Both the position numbers and the translations under genes were made by a program. Under the pieces are notes generated by a model, which was given only the letters and a program-made list of their open reading frames with translations, made no database searches and was not told where the DNA came from. A stretch of 64,000 bases of DNA from Lentilactobacillus raoultii (GTDB lineage Bacteria; Bacillota; Bacilli; Lactobacillales; Lactobacillaceae), in the NCBI RefSeq assembly GCF_900411375.1, contig NZ_LS422984.1, positions 591,350 through 655,349 of the forward strand, read 5' to 3'. Shown in pieces: positions 34,578 to 43,199 of this stretch. The stretch's first letter is position 1; each line of letters begins with the position of its first letter.

Positions 34578-35756
34578 ATGGAAGTGATTGTTGAAAAGTG
34601 TTGTGGGATCGACGTCCACCAAAAACAGATCACCCTAACGACGCTGATTGGCCGGGCCGATCAAAAGCCCCAAAAACACAGTCGCCGTTATGGCACCACT
34701 TCACCAGAACTCCGTCAATGTGCTGCTTGGTTGTTAGCTCAAGACATTGAAGTGGTTTTGATGGAAAGCACTGGCCAATATTGGCGACCAGTTTGGCAAA
34801 TTTTGGAACCCTATGGGTTCAAAATGATCCTGTGTAATCCGCGCATTATCAAAAATATTCCAGGAAAGAAAACCGATCAGAAAGATTCCGAGTGGATTGC
34901 TGAGTTAGCTCGCTTAGGGTTGGTGGCGGCCAGCTTTATTCCACCGCGTCCCATTCAAGAGTTACGTGAATCGACGCGGGCACGTAAGTCGTTTACCCAA
35001 GCGGCCACCCAAGTTAAGAATCAGATTCATAATATCCTCCAACGCTCGAATATTAAGTTAACGACTTATGTAACTGATATTTTTGGGACTTCTGGTCAGC
35101 GATTATTGGCACTCCTAATTAGAGACCAACCCATTACCCCCAAGTCCGTCGCCGCGTGTATGCATGACCGTATGAAAGCGCAGCCGGAACAGTTGGTGGC
35201 GGCCTTAGACGGGTGCTTATCGGCTAGTGACCGGCGTCTCTTAGAAATTCAGTTGGCGCATTTGGCTGACCTTAAGCGCACCATTCGGGAATTGGAATTA
35301 CTGATTGAAGAACAGCTTCAACCCCTTGAAGACTTGTATCTTCGTTTACAGACCATTCCTGGTGTTAGTCAGCACATTGCCAAAATTATTATTGCTGAAA
35401 TTGGGACTGATGTGACGCCGTTCCCATCGGCGCGCCACTTAGCTTCTTGGGCGGGCGTGAGCCCCGGCAACTATGAATCGGCGGGAATTTCGAAAGGCAG
35501 TCATGTCACCCATGGCAATGTTCATTTGAAGTCGGCTTTGGTAACCGCCGCTTTAGCTGCCAAAAAGCAGGCCCATTCCGGCCTTAAGGATTTCTTTTAT
35601 CGTTTAAATCGTCGCATGGGTGCCCAAAAAGCATTAGTTGCCTTAGCCCATAAAATTTTAAAAATCATTTATGCCATGATCGAGCGAGGAACTTGTTACC
35701 AAGAATATCAAAAAGACCAGCGAGTTCAAAGTCTCACTGGTCCAACAGATGTTTAA
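34578..35756 (+). CDS. IS110-family DEDD transposase (recombinase)
   Basis: 392 residues; ATG 34578 after GGAGGG. N-terminal RuvC-like DEDD domain: 'CGIDVHQKQITLTTLI' (Asp11), 'VLMESTGQYW' (Glu), 'KTDQKDSEWIAELARLG' (two Asp). Middle coiled region, then the C-terminal Transposase_20 domain with 'LQTIPGVSQHIAKIIIAEIG' and 'LASWAGVSPGNYESAG', 'SKGSHVTHGNVHLKSALV' holding the second-site Ser. All parts are present, so the element may be active. Confidence 0.95.
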   Translation: MEVIVEKCCGIDVHQKQITLTTLIGRADQKPQKHSRRYGTTSPELRQCAAWLLAQDIEVVLMESTGQYWRPVWQILEPYGFKMILCNPRIIKNIPGKKTDQKDSEWIAELARLGLVAASFIPPRPIQELRESTRARKSFTQAATQVKNQIHNILQRSNIKLTTYVTDIFGTSGQRLLALLIRDQPITPKSVAACMHDRMKAQPEQLVAALDGCLSASDRRLLEIQLAHLADLKRTIRELELLIEEQLQPLEDLYLRLQTIPGVSQHIAKIIIAEIGTDVTPFPSARHLASWAGVSPGNYESAGISKGSHVTHGNVHLKSALVTAALAAKKQAHSGLKDFFYRLNRRMGAQKALVALAHKILKIIYAMIERGTCYQEYQKDQRVQSLTGPTDV

Positions 35757-35861
35757 TAAGTTTCTCTAGCTAATGATATTATACAAAATTTTTTGGTAGC
35801 CGGCTACCTTTAGGTTAGTGCGGCCTCCAGGAGGTTATTTTCTTATAAAATTCATGTCTCG

Positions 35862-37946
35862 TTGGTAACAAAAGTGATTTTTACTTTTGTTATTAGTTTG
35901 GCTTTTATGGGGGTTTCAGCATCTGCTGACTATAATGGCCCATTTTATAATGATGGTAACAAGCCATTCGTGTACCACCTTAATGGGTCGGACACGGCTA
36001 CGGCTACCATGACGTTAACTGATGATAAAAGCAACACTGAAAAAGGATTTCCAACAAGTTCTGGTACAGATGAAATTCTTCCCATTGATAGTAAAAAATG
36101 GGAAACCGGTGGTTATACAAAATTATATGCGAACCTGGATATAGAAAATAACTCTTCCACTGGTCAACCGGTTAACGAGGAGTTAAGACTAGATAATCTT
36201 GATGATAGCAAGAGTAAGGGCGTCTATGTTGCAGATTCTGATAAAGGACCGATTCTTGCTAAACTAAAGGGTTGGCTCAAAGATAAGCAAGTTCAAAAGC
36301 TTGATTTTTATACTGATAAGGGCGGTGATACTGATACTATTATCAATTCCACAGATAGTCAAAGTGATATAGACAAAAATTTTGACATTTTGGAAAATGC
36401 AAATTGGAATGCGAATGGATTTGCGATCCATGTTACTACTCCTGATGGTGGTGATGGATCTCCACTAAAAGCTGGAGGGAGTCTTTCGTTAAAAATTCCC
36501 TTAAGTGTTGCGACTAAGGCTAATTTAAAAAGTAATACTGTCGGTTTCAAAATGACTCAGTATGATGGTGAGAATCAAAATCCAACTACACTCAGACCAT
36601 GTTTCTCTGAGGGATTTACCAAAGCGTCTGTTAACAGTAAACCATATTTAGTCACCGAAAAAACAACAGATGGTACGTATCAGGCAATAACAGATGATGT
36701 AAAGAGTTTAGTGCCAGATGCTAAATCGAATCCAATTATCTTTGATCCATTTGGGGTTGGCTTTGATAAAGCTGAGGATCAGCGAAACGATCCTCAGGCA
36801 TTTAAGACCGGAAATTATTTTGTTGATACAAAGCCAATTTTTAAAAAAGTTTCTCAAGATGGTTGGTCAATTGACTATAGTGATAAAAAGAACAATGTGA
36901 TGCCTCCATACTATCGATATATTTGGGATGATAGCTCACAACTTAAAATTGTCGACCAAGACGGGAAAACGATTGATATGAGCCAAGGCAAATATGCGAC
37001 TTACGTTTCTCTAAGAAAAGTCCTTGATGCAAAAGATTGGACAATGAAAGCTGGAGAGACTGTTGACCCAAGTAAAGGGTTTGAAAGTTGGACCAATAGT
37101 ACTGGGACAATTAAAGATCTTGCAGAAGCTGAGAAAGCAGGTTTGAAAGTAGGTATTAAGTCACTTAGTAATGGTAACTATGATGTTACTTATACAGTGC
37201 AGGACGCAAAATTTGATGGCGATCCTACTGTTCAAAATGTTTCGAAGACAGTTCAAGTGACTGTCACTGGTAACGGCGGCAACACTAATAACGGTGGCGG
37301 CAGTAATTCAACCAGTGGATCAAGTAGTACTGGTTCAACTACCAACACGAATCCAAGCACCGGCTCCAATTCAACCAGTAACTCGAATAATAATTCGACC
37401 AGCAGCAGTAGCAGTTCAACCAGCAATAATGGTTCCAACTCAACTTCGGTTACGACAAGTGCACATGTTAATACCAAGGGGACTGCTGTATATGCTACTA
37501 AAAAGATCGGTTTGTATAAGAAAGCTGATTTCTCGAGACGTAATCGAATTAAGTGGTATGCCAAGACTAAGCGGGTTAACCGTCCTGAATTCATCGTTAA
37601 AGGTTTCAAGCGCGATAATTCTGGTAAGCTGAGATATCGTGTTCAACAATACAATCCATATACCGGAAAATACGTCAAAGGAACTAAGGGCTATATCACA
37701 ACCAGCACTAAATATGTTGTCTCTGCTTACTATCAATCAGTTCCGAAGAGTAAGAAGATTCGAGCCATTAACCGCAAAGGCGTAAATTCCTATAAGAAAG
37801 CTTCATTAACGAAGAAAGTTAGGAATTACAAGAAGGGAACTTTGCTGAAAGTTAAGAAAGTCATTCATCATAAATTAGCAACACGCTATGTTTTGACAAA
37901 TGGCCGGTATGTCACAGCAAATAAGAAATTCGTGATTCAAAAGTAA
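35862..37946 (+). CDS. Secreted surface protein with DUF5776-like C-terminus, start uncertain
   Basis: About 694 residues if read from the TTG at 35862, which has no ribosome site. A strong AGGAGG (35829-35834) lies upstream in the same open frame, but no ATG, GTG or TTG follows it at normal distance; the codons between ('..YKIHVS') align with the N-terminus of the protein at 696 ('MDVKIH'). So the original start codon seems lost. Next come a signal peptide ('FVISLAFMGVSASA'), about 440 residues related to the 1-696 protein, a Ser/Thr/Asn linker (about 475-545) and a basic C-terminal domain ending 'YVTANKKFVIQK'. An IS110 element sits immediately upstream and may have removed the promoter. 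Confidence 0.75.
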   Translation: MVTKVIFTFVISLAFMGVSASADYNGPFYNDGNKPFVYHLNGSDTATATMTLTDDKSNTEKGFPTSSGTDEILPIDSKKWETGGYTKLYANLDIENNSSTGQPVNEELRLDNLDDSKSKGVYVADSDKGPILAKLKGWLKDKQVQKLDFYTDKGGDTDTIINSTDSQSDIDKNFDILENANWNANGFAIHVTTPDGGDGSPLKAGGSLSLKIPLSVATKANLKSNTVGFKMTQYDGENQNPTTLRPCFSEGFTKASVNSKPYLVTEKTTDGTYQAITDDVKSLVPDAKSNPIIFDPFGVGFDKAEDQRNDPQAFKTGNYFVDTKPIFKKVSQDGWSIDYSDKKNNVMPPYYRYIWDDSSQLKIVDQDGKTIDMSQGKYATYVSLRKVLDAKDWTMKAGETVDPSKGFESWTNSTGTIKDLAEAEKAGLKVGIKSLSNGNYDVTYTVQDAKFDGDPTVQNVSKTVQVTVTGNGGNTNNGGGSNSTSGSSSTGSTTNTNPSTGSNSTSNSNNNSTSSSSSSTSNNGSNSTSVTTSAHVNTKGTAVYATKKIGLYKKADFSRRNRIKWYAKTKRVNRPEFIVKGFKRDNSGKLRYRVQQYNPYTGKYVKGTKGYITTSTKYVVSAYYQSVPKSKKIRAINRKGVNSYKKASLTKKVRNYKKGTLLKVKKVIHHKLATRYVLTNGRYVTANKKFVIQK

Positions 37947-37986
37947 AGATTGGCGCTTATTTAGAGTGCCAGTAACTAAAGCATAT

Positions 37987-38025
37987 AAAGACCTCATCAA
38001 CGCAATCAGTTGGTGAGGCTTTTTG
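37987..38025 (+). terminator. Rho-independent terminator
   Basis: AAAGACCTCATCAAC and GTTGGTGAGGCTTTTT form the stem. The rest of 37947-38290 shows no gene. Confidence 0.82.
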
Positions 38026-38290
38026 TCTGAGATGTTTTAGCAATTTTTTAACTCTATAATCCCCAGTTAGCAAATGCCACCGCACCAACCTGTTCATTTA
38101 AATTAGGATGGGGCGGTTGTAAGGGTGTTCTAACTGAGCACCGATCTCTCGCTGCCAGTACCTCAGCCAATTTTGTGGTACTGTCTGATTTTGTGCAATA
38201 ATGAATGGTTATTTAGCTTTAAATTCATTCTATTTAATAACCTATCTATCATATTCAGACTTTAATTATGCGAGTGAGATTTTTGGATCT

Positions 38291-39238
38291 TTAGCACAAT
38301 TTAATAACAAAGACACCGCCGATCATGATTAAAATACCAATAATTTGGAGTAGATTGATTGGATTTCTTCTAGCACCAACCCAACCAAATTCATCGATCA
38401 ATAAGCTGCCGGATAGTTGACCAATTAGGACGATAGCAGCGGTCATTCCCGTCCCAAGAATTGGCACTAAAACCGAATTGCCAAAGACGAAGGCTGCTCC
38501 AAAGATACCGCCAATCCAAATCCACCAAGCATTGTACTGATGCAGACGAAATTTGATAGTGTTTATTCTTGGCCTGTCAAAGAAAAAGATAATGACGAAT
38601 AGCAAGATCATTCCAGTTACTAAAGAAATATAGGATGCTTTTGCGGGAGAGCCTAAAGCATGTCCCAGAGCCCCATTGATGGCTACTTGGCATGCATTCA
38701 CGCCGCCGCATAAAATTCCAAGTAATCCCCAACTGAATTTACCGGCACTTCGTTGTTTTTTTACTTGAATCAATCGCTGTCGGTTGATCAGATATGTAGG
38801 CAAAACAACAGTTGTTAAGATTCCTAAGAGGACTAAGACAACACCGAGTAGACGAAAAGCGGTGATTGCATGGAATGGTGAATCAAATAATCGAAAATTA
38901 TCTATCAATAAACTACCAAAAATTTGACCCAAGATAGGCATTAAAACAGTTGCAACGCCACCCAAACGTGGAAAAAGCAGAATGTTTCCCATTTGGTAAA
39001 TGACACCTAAGACACCACCCAACCAAATCCAAACGGGAACATTCTGAACAAAATTAAGCGAAATTCCTAAAGATTGTCCGGTTACTAAAGCTAAAATTGC
39101 TAAAACAATTGAACCAATGATAAAATTAACAAGGTTAGCTTGCAGTGACGAGGCGATGGTTTGCTGAAGTTTTGAATTGGTTGCAATTTGAAAAGGTAGG
39201 GTAACGCCGACAATAATCCCAAAAATAATAAAGAGCAT
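38291..39238 (-). CDS. DMT-family transporter, two fused DUF606 (YdcZ) repeats
   Basis: 315 residues from ATG 39238 (AGGAG 8 bases upstream; an ATG six codons earlier lacks a site). Two homologous halves of about 150 residues, each with five membrane segments and the DUF606 pattern ('VWIWLGGVLGVIYQMGNILLF' / 'WWIWIGGIFGAAFVFGNSVLV'; 'ILGQIFGSLLIDNF' / 'LIGQLSGSLLIDEFG'). Most relatives encode the halves separately. Substrate unknown; export of a small metabolite or drug is likely. Divergent from an ArsR-like regulator with two operators between them. Confidence 0.87.
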   Translation of the reverse strand: MLFIIFGIIVGVTLPFQIATNSKLQQTIASSLQANLVNFIIGSIVLAILALVTGQSLGISLNFVQNVPVWIWLGGVLGVIYQMGNILLFPRLGGVATVLMPILGQIFGSLLIDNFRLFDSPFHAITAFRLLGVVLVLLGILTTVVLPTYLINRQRLIQVKKQRSAGKFSWGLLGILCGGVNACQVAINGALGHALGSPAKASYISLVTGMILLFVIIFFFDRPRINTIKFRLHQYNAWWIWIGGIFGAAFVFGNSVLVPILGTGMTAAIVLIGQLSGSLLIDEFGWVGARRNPINLLQIIGILIMIGGVFVIKLC

Positions 39239-39277
39239 AAGACTGTCTCCTAACAATAGTTTAGTTTATAATCAAGA

Positions 39278-39299
39278 CAGTCCAAATCGATTTGAACTG
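39278..39299. promoter_or_regulatory. Palindromic operator 1 between DMT and regulator genes
   Basis: A 22-bp near-perfect palindrome centred on CAAATCGATTTG. It lies in the leader of the DMT mRNA. Confidence 0.7.
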
Positions 39300-39304
39300 T
39301 TACC

Positions 39305-39334
39305 AGTATAGTCCAAAATATTTTGGATTGTCAA
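39305..39334 (-). promoter_or_regulatory. DMT promoter with operator 2 in its spacer
   Basis: On the minus strand TTGACA, 18 bases, TATACT. The spacer is filled by the perfect 16-bp palindrome TCCAAAATATTTTGGA (39312-39327). A dimeric repressor bound there would block RNA polymerase. Confidence 0.8.
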
Positions 39335-39388
39335 TCTTAAATCGGTCAGTTTTTAATCATATTTTGGAAATTTGGAAGGAATTTTAAA

Positions 39389-39706
39389 ATGACACAAAAT
39401 AATCAAGAAATTATTAGGTTAGCGAAGATTTTGGCTGATCCCCTACGATTTCAAGCTTTAAATCTCATCAAAAAGGGTCGTGATGAAGATTGCGAAACGC
39501 CGGTTAATCCAGAACACCCAACTAGTTTATGTCCCACTGATTTGTCTCATAAAATGGGCATTAAAAAAACCAAGTTAGATTATCATTTAAAAGTGATGGT
39601 TGATAATCACATCATTTCAAAGTATGTTCACGGGATTCACACTTACTATGCGCCAAATTTGCAAGGGTTAAAGCCTTTGGAAAACTGGATTGTTAATTTT
39701 AAGTAA
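39389..39706 (+). CDS. ArsR-like winged-helix regulator
   Basis: 105 residues; ATG 39389 after GGAAGGA. 'LAKILADPLRFQALNLIKKG' opens an ArsR-type winged helix, and 'TDLSHKMGIKKTKLDYHLKVM' is the recognition region. Two Cys (in 'DEDCETPVNPEHPTSLCPTD') lie between the first helices and could sense metal or oxidant, but the usual ArsR 'ELCVC' site is absent. It is divergent from the DMT gene and probably represses it and itself through the two palindromes. Confidence 0.82.
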   Translation: MTQNNQEIIRLAKILADPLRFQALNLIKKGRDEDCETPVNPEHPTSLCPTDLSHKMGIKKTKLDYHLKVMVDNHIISKYVHGIHTYYAPNLQGLKPLENWIVNFK

Positions 39707-39910
39707 TGGGCAGTTTTAACGAGGAATCCATGAAAACCGGGATGCAAATTGGCCGCTTTTAGTTATTACGTTGTGGGCTACATCATATAAAAATAAATTC
39801 ATAGATTTTCAGTTTTTAAAAGCAGACTTTTTTGACTTGGTTTGATATACTATCACCTACTGTATGTTAAATTTGTAAATCGGCCGCTTAGAGCCAAATA
39901 AGGAGATTCA

Positions 39911-40963
39911 ATGAATACAAACGACCAAAGTAATTATTTAGACCAGTTGTTGGCACCGTATTGGCAGGATTTTGTTGCTGAAAATGGCGCAGACGATATT
40001 GTGTTGAATGAGGATGCAACTAACGCGATGTATCTGCTGGCCAAGGGATTTATGGCAGCTGTGTTAACTGCTAATAACTTTAAACCACTGTCGCAATTGA
40101 CGCTGGCTGATCTGAAAGCCGGGATTGAAATTCTGACAAAAGCGTCGGACTTTGATGATCAAATGGCTGATGAGGCCGATGATTTTTTGGCAAGCAGCTT
40201 AGAGCTTGGCCATTTATTTATCGCCTGGTTGGCACACAAAAAAGTGATTCAAATAACTGACGATGAGGTCGATGAAGTTTTCAATGACCAATTACTTGAT
40301 GAAGCGCCGTTACTTTTCGACGATGAAGCGGCTAATGAGGATCCGGATTTCGAAGCTTATCGATATGATCGCCCAGAATTGCCCGAGTATCAGGAAAAGA
40401 CGGCCCAAAAAATTAGTGACGCGACTTTGACCATCACCGCTGAGTTTCTTAAAACAATTGGTTTTAGAAAAATCGCGACGACGGCTGACGATAGTTACAG
40501 TAAACGGGTGATGGTCTGTCTCGAAAGAATTACCAGTCATCTATACGGGGAGTATCGCCAAACACCGGCTAATTGGACAGGCGAAGCGTTGAGCCACGTT
40601 ATGACAAATTATTTAACAAAAGACGCACCACTATTTTCAACGGAATATCAAACTTTTGATCAAGTAATGAAACTGTTCATTGATTTTGCCGGTGAAAAAG
40701 GATTCTTGTCCCCATCCTTAACGCCAATATTAAAAGCGGCTGTTGATCAATCAGCCCCAGAGATGGTGGCATTGGGTGAAGATTCTGACAACTTTTCGCT
40801 GAATAAGGAGACACTGCTGTCACTATTGGCGCCTGCAACTCACTCAAATGACTTGTTAGGGGAATATTTGACAGAAATGAGTCAAAAAGGGAAAGCTTCT
40901 GACGCCCTTGATGGCGAAACTGTTATTTCATTTGAAGAATGGAAAAGGCAAAAACATCAATAA
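39911..40963 (+). CDS. Unrecognised paralogous family, copy 4 (distant)
   Basis: 350 residues; ATG 39911 after AAGGAG. Same blocks as the 21.7-25.3 kb genes: 'YRYDRPELPEYQEKTA', 'SHLYGEYRQTPANWTGEAL', 'VMTNYLTKDAPLFSTEYQ', 'VMKLFIDFA', 'APEMVALGEDSDNFSL'. The tail is shortened to 'VISFEEWKRQKHQ', without the lysine run. More acidic N-terminus than the others. It lies 14.6 kb from the tandem trio with unrelated genes between. Confidence 0.8.
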   Translation: MNTNDQSNYLDQLLAPYWQDFVAENGADDIVLNEDATNAMYLLAKGFMAAVLTANNFKPLSQLTLADLKAGIEILTKASDFDDQMADEADDFLASSLELGHLFIAWLAHKKVIQITDDEVDEVFNDQLLDEAPLLFDDEAANEDPDFEAYRYDRPELPEYQEKTAQKISDATLTITAEFLKTIGFRKIATTADDSYSKRVMVCLERITSHLYGEYRQTPANWTGEALSHVMTNYLTKDAPLFSTEYQTFDQVMKLFIDFAGEKGFLSPSLTPILKAAVDQSAPEMVALGEDSDNFSLNKETLLSLLAPATHSNDLLGEYLTEMSQKGKASDALDGETVISFEEWKRQKHQ

Positions 40964-41005
40964 TAGGGGTCACTGATGAACTCATAAAGCGTTAAAGGCC
41001 CAAGC

Positions 41006-41058
41006 AAAAATGACTTCGGATAACTGCTAATTTAACAGTTGTTCGAAGCCATTTTTCA
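41006..41058. terminator. Bidirectional terminator
   Basis: AAAAATGACTTCGGATAACTG and CAGTTGTTCGAAGCCATTTTT pair imperfectly between two convergent genes. Confidence 0.7.
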
Positions 41059-41079
41059 TTTTAAAAAGTGATGAGATTT

Positions 41080-42474
41080 TTAATCGATACTGCCTGCTTT
41101 TTGATCTTGTTGAATTTGTTCCAAGGATTTACCGGCTGTTTCTTTGAAGAAGATTTGAATAAACAAGCCCATGGCAACACAGAACAACCCGAAAATCACA
41201 AATGTCCAGACGCTGCCCAATTTATCAAGCATGACTGGGAAGAGCTGAGTTACCACGTAGGTTGCTAGCCAAAGAGCGGCTGAAGCAATTGAAGAAGCCC
41301 GGCCCCGAATTTTGTTTGGAAACATTTCGGAGATCAAAACCCAGGTACCGCCACCCCATGACATTTCAAAACTGGCGGTATGAAGGACGATCAACACAAT
41401 GATAAAGATGTTAAAGGCTTTGGTAATCGGATCTTGGGCAAACAGCACAGCAATGATGAAGAGGCAAAGGGCCATAGCGTAACTGCCCCATTTCAGCATG
41501 CGTTTTCGACCAAGTTTATCGATCAGCCCCATGAAGAAGGCCACAAAAAGCACTTTAATGACACCAATAAAAACGGTTTCAATCATGGCCGCATCAGCAC
41601 CGGCGCCGGCATCTTTGAAGATGGTCGGGGCGTAGTAGCCAACCGCGTTAACGCCGGTTAGTTGTTGGAAGACCGAGCACATGATGGCGACGAACAAGGC
41701 CATTCGGGTCCCTTTTTTGAAGAGGTCCTTCGTGAAACTCTTGTTTTGACTTTCGGCGATGACATTTTGCTTAATCCCTTTGACCTGGGCATCGATTTCT
41801 TCTTTTGGTTGAACGGACATCCGCTGTAAAATGCTGGCGGCCCGGTCTTCTTGATCTTTGTTAATCAGAAACCTTGGGCTTTCAGGGATGGCAAATAATA
41901 GCAGGAAGAAAATAATGCCTGGAATCATTCCGGCAAGAAACATCATGCGCCAACCAACATCCTGGTTCCATGCCATGGAGTGGGTGTTGGCAATGATTGC
42001 GTTGACAAGGTAAACGATAAAAATTCCGGTGGCAATCGCTAACTGGTAGCCACCAACCATCTTGCCGCGAATTTCCTTTGGTGCGATTTCGGCAATGTAG
42101 ACGGGGACCAGCGTTGACACCATGCCGATTCCTAAGCCACCGATTAGTCGGGCGGCAATCATAATTGTCACGCTGGTTGCTGCAGCACAGCCCAAACCGG
42201 AGATGGTGAATAAAATAGCAGAAACAAACATCACGATTTTACGACCGACCTTATCGGCTAACCAACCGGCAATTAAACAACCGAAGAACGCCCCCAGCGG
42301 AATGCCACCGGAAACAAAGCCCAACACGCCGCTGGACATATGAAAGACCGGCCCGATAAAGTTAATGGCACCTGACATAACACCTTGGTCGTAACCAAAT
42401 AGGAAACCACCAAAGGCTGCTACGAAAACGGTCACCAATAAATATCGGGTATAGCCCTTTGATTGAGTCTTCAA
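41080..42474 (-). CDS. Sugar porter, MFS (xylose/arabinose-type H+ symporter)
   Basis: 464 residues; ATG 42474 with AGGAGG 7 bases upstream. Twelve membrane segments and all sugar-porter motifs: 'FGYDQGVMSGA', 'GWLADKVGRK' (loop 2-3), 'GLGIGMVSTLVPVYIAEIAPKEIRG', 'PESPRFL', 'QQLTGVNAVGYYAP', 'GLIDKLGRKRML'. Closest in type to bacterial pentose porters such as XylE/AraE. A consensus promoter and two interleaved inverted repeats lie upstream. Confidence 0.92.
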   Translation of the reverse strand: MKTQSKGYTRYLLVTVFVAAFGGFLFGYDQGVMSGAINFIGPVFHMSSGVLGFVSGGIPLGAFFGCLIAGWLADKVGRKIVMFVSAILFTISGLGCAAATSVTIMIAARLIGGLGIGMVSTLVPVYIAEIAPKEIRGKMVGGYQLAIATGIFIVYLVNAIIANTHSMAWNQDVGWRMMFLAGMIPGIIFFLLLFAIPESPRFLINKDQEDRAASILQRMSVQPKEEIDAQVKGIKQNVIAESQNKSFTKDLFKKGTRMALFVAIMCSVFQQLTGVNAVGYYAPTIFKDAGAGADAAMIETVFIGVIKVLFVAFFMGLIDKLGRKRMLKWGSYAMALCLFIIAVLFAQDPITKAFNIFIIVLIVLHTASFEMSWGGGTWVLISEMFPNKIRGRASSIASAALWLATYVVTQLFPVMLDKLGSVWTFVIFGLFCVAMGLFIQIFFKETAGKSLEQIQQDQKAGSID

Positions 42475-42537
42475 AATAAATCATCCTCCTAATAATAGCA
42501 ATTAAAACATGTGGTGCATGGTTGTTGTATCATCTCC

Positions 42538-42660
42538 CTAGTGTAAGCTGACCAGTAGCCTGGCTTCAGCAGTGAATCCACTTACACTAGCTATTATATT
42601 CTGATGTACTAGATTGTCAAGAAAATTTCGAAAAGAAACTAAAAAGGTCAGGCTACTGGT
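42538..42660 (-). promoter_or_regulatory. Two interleaved inverted repeats around the sugar-porter promoter
   Basis: Repeat A: CTAGTGTAAG (42538-42547) with CTTACACTAG (42581-42590). Repeat B: ACCAGTAGCCTG (42551-42562) with CAGGCTACTGGT (42649-42660). Both are perfect and their arms alternate A-B-A-B. A2 lies at the predicted transcription start and B2 about 30 bases upstream of the -35. Candidate paired operators (DNA loop) or leader hairpin. Confidence 0.65.
42593..42620 (-). promoter_or_regulatory. Sugar-porter promoter
   Basis: On the minus strand TTGACA (42615-42620), 16 bases, TATAAT (42593-42598). Start expected near 42586, giving a leader of about 110 bases. Confidence 0.8.
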
Positions 42661-42904
42661 GGAGAATTAGACAATTGATAATTAAAGGATAATGAGAGAA
42701 TTGGTGACGTGATGGTGATTTTTGATGATGATTAGTCTATCAAACCATGTAAAATTTAGTCTGTTCTTTTTTAAGAAGGCTGATAAAAGCTTCGAAAGTA
42801 ATATATTAGTGTGAAGTTAGTTATAACGTCAAATTTAAAATGATCAGGGGTAGGCAGCCAGTTGTAAAAAGTTTAGTTAACGGTAAGTGACGTCATCGGA
42901 AAAG

Positions 42905-42958
42905 GAAAAACAACCTGAGAAAGTGCTGATAAAAAGGCATCCTCTCAGGTTGTTTTTT
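42905..42958 (-). terminator. Rho-independent terminator of the AbrB-like gene
   Basis: AAAAACAACCTGAGA and TCTCAGGTTGTTTTT flank a loop; T runs on both strands. Between 42661 and 42904 nothing else was seen. Confidence 0.85.
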
Positions 42959-43012
42959 GATAAAAATTTAATGCATCATACTGAAAAACTCATGAAACGA
43001 TCACAGCCGAAG

Positions 43013-43162
43013 TTACTCAACTGCTTTTTCGATAACAACTTGACCCTGGTCAGTGGTCCGAAAAACCACGCGATCACCAGCTTGCAGAAGATCTGCGGCG
43101 TGTAACTCTGCTGGCATTACGACTCGACCATCGTTGGAAACTATCTGTACATTCTTTGACAT
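43013..43162 (-). CDS. AbrB/MazE-type swapped-hairpin DNA-binding protein (49 residues)
   Basis: ATG 43162 follows AAGGAGG by 7 bases; 49 codons. 'VQIVSNDGRVVMPAEL' and 'LLQAGDRVVFRTTDQGQVVIEK' give the AbrB/SpoVT/MazE fold and little else. Such short proteins are MazE-like antitoxins or autoregulators. No MazF-like gene is adjacent. It has its own promoter, a palindrome at the start of transcription and a terminator, so it is a complete single-gene unit. Confidence 0.85.
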   Translation of the reverse strand: MSKNVQIVSNDGRVVMPAELHAADLLQAGDRVVFRTTDQGQVVIEKAVE

Positions 43163-43199
43163 AATAATTCCTCCTTGAAGTCTATAATGTTGTTGAGCT

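Larger units (their letters stand above)
34316..35815 (+). mobile_element. IS110-family insertion sequence (ends approximate)
   Basis: One intact DEDD transposase gene preceded by about 240-260 non-coding bases and followed by about 60. IS110 elements lack terminal inverted repeats and usually make no target duplication, so I could not fix the ends; the left end is set near the start of the GC-richer block at 34330 and the right end near the GGTAGCCGGCTACC palindrome (35795-35808). It lies directly upstream of a surface-protein gene. Confidence 0.6.

Noticed and set aside
37253..37609. 118-codon Leu/Val-rich frame on the minus strand
   Set aside because: It is the reverse reading of the Ser/Thr/Asn linker of the surface protein; no ribosome site.
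42887..43105. 72-codon plus-strand frame
   Set aside because: Lies over the terminator and the reverse strand of the AbrB-like gene, which has full expression signals.
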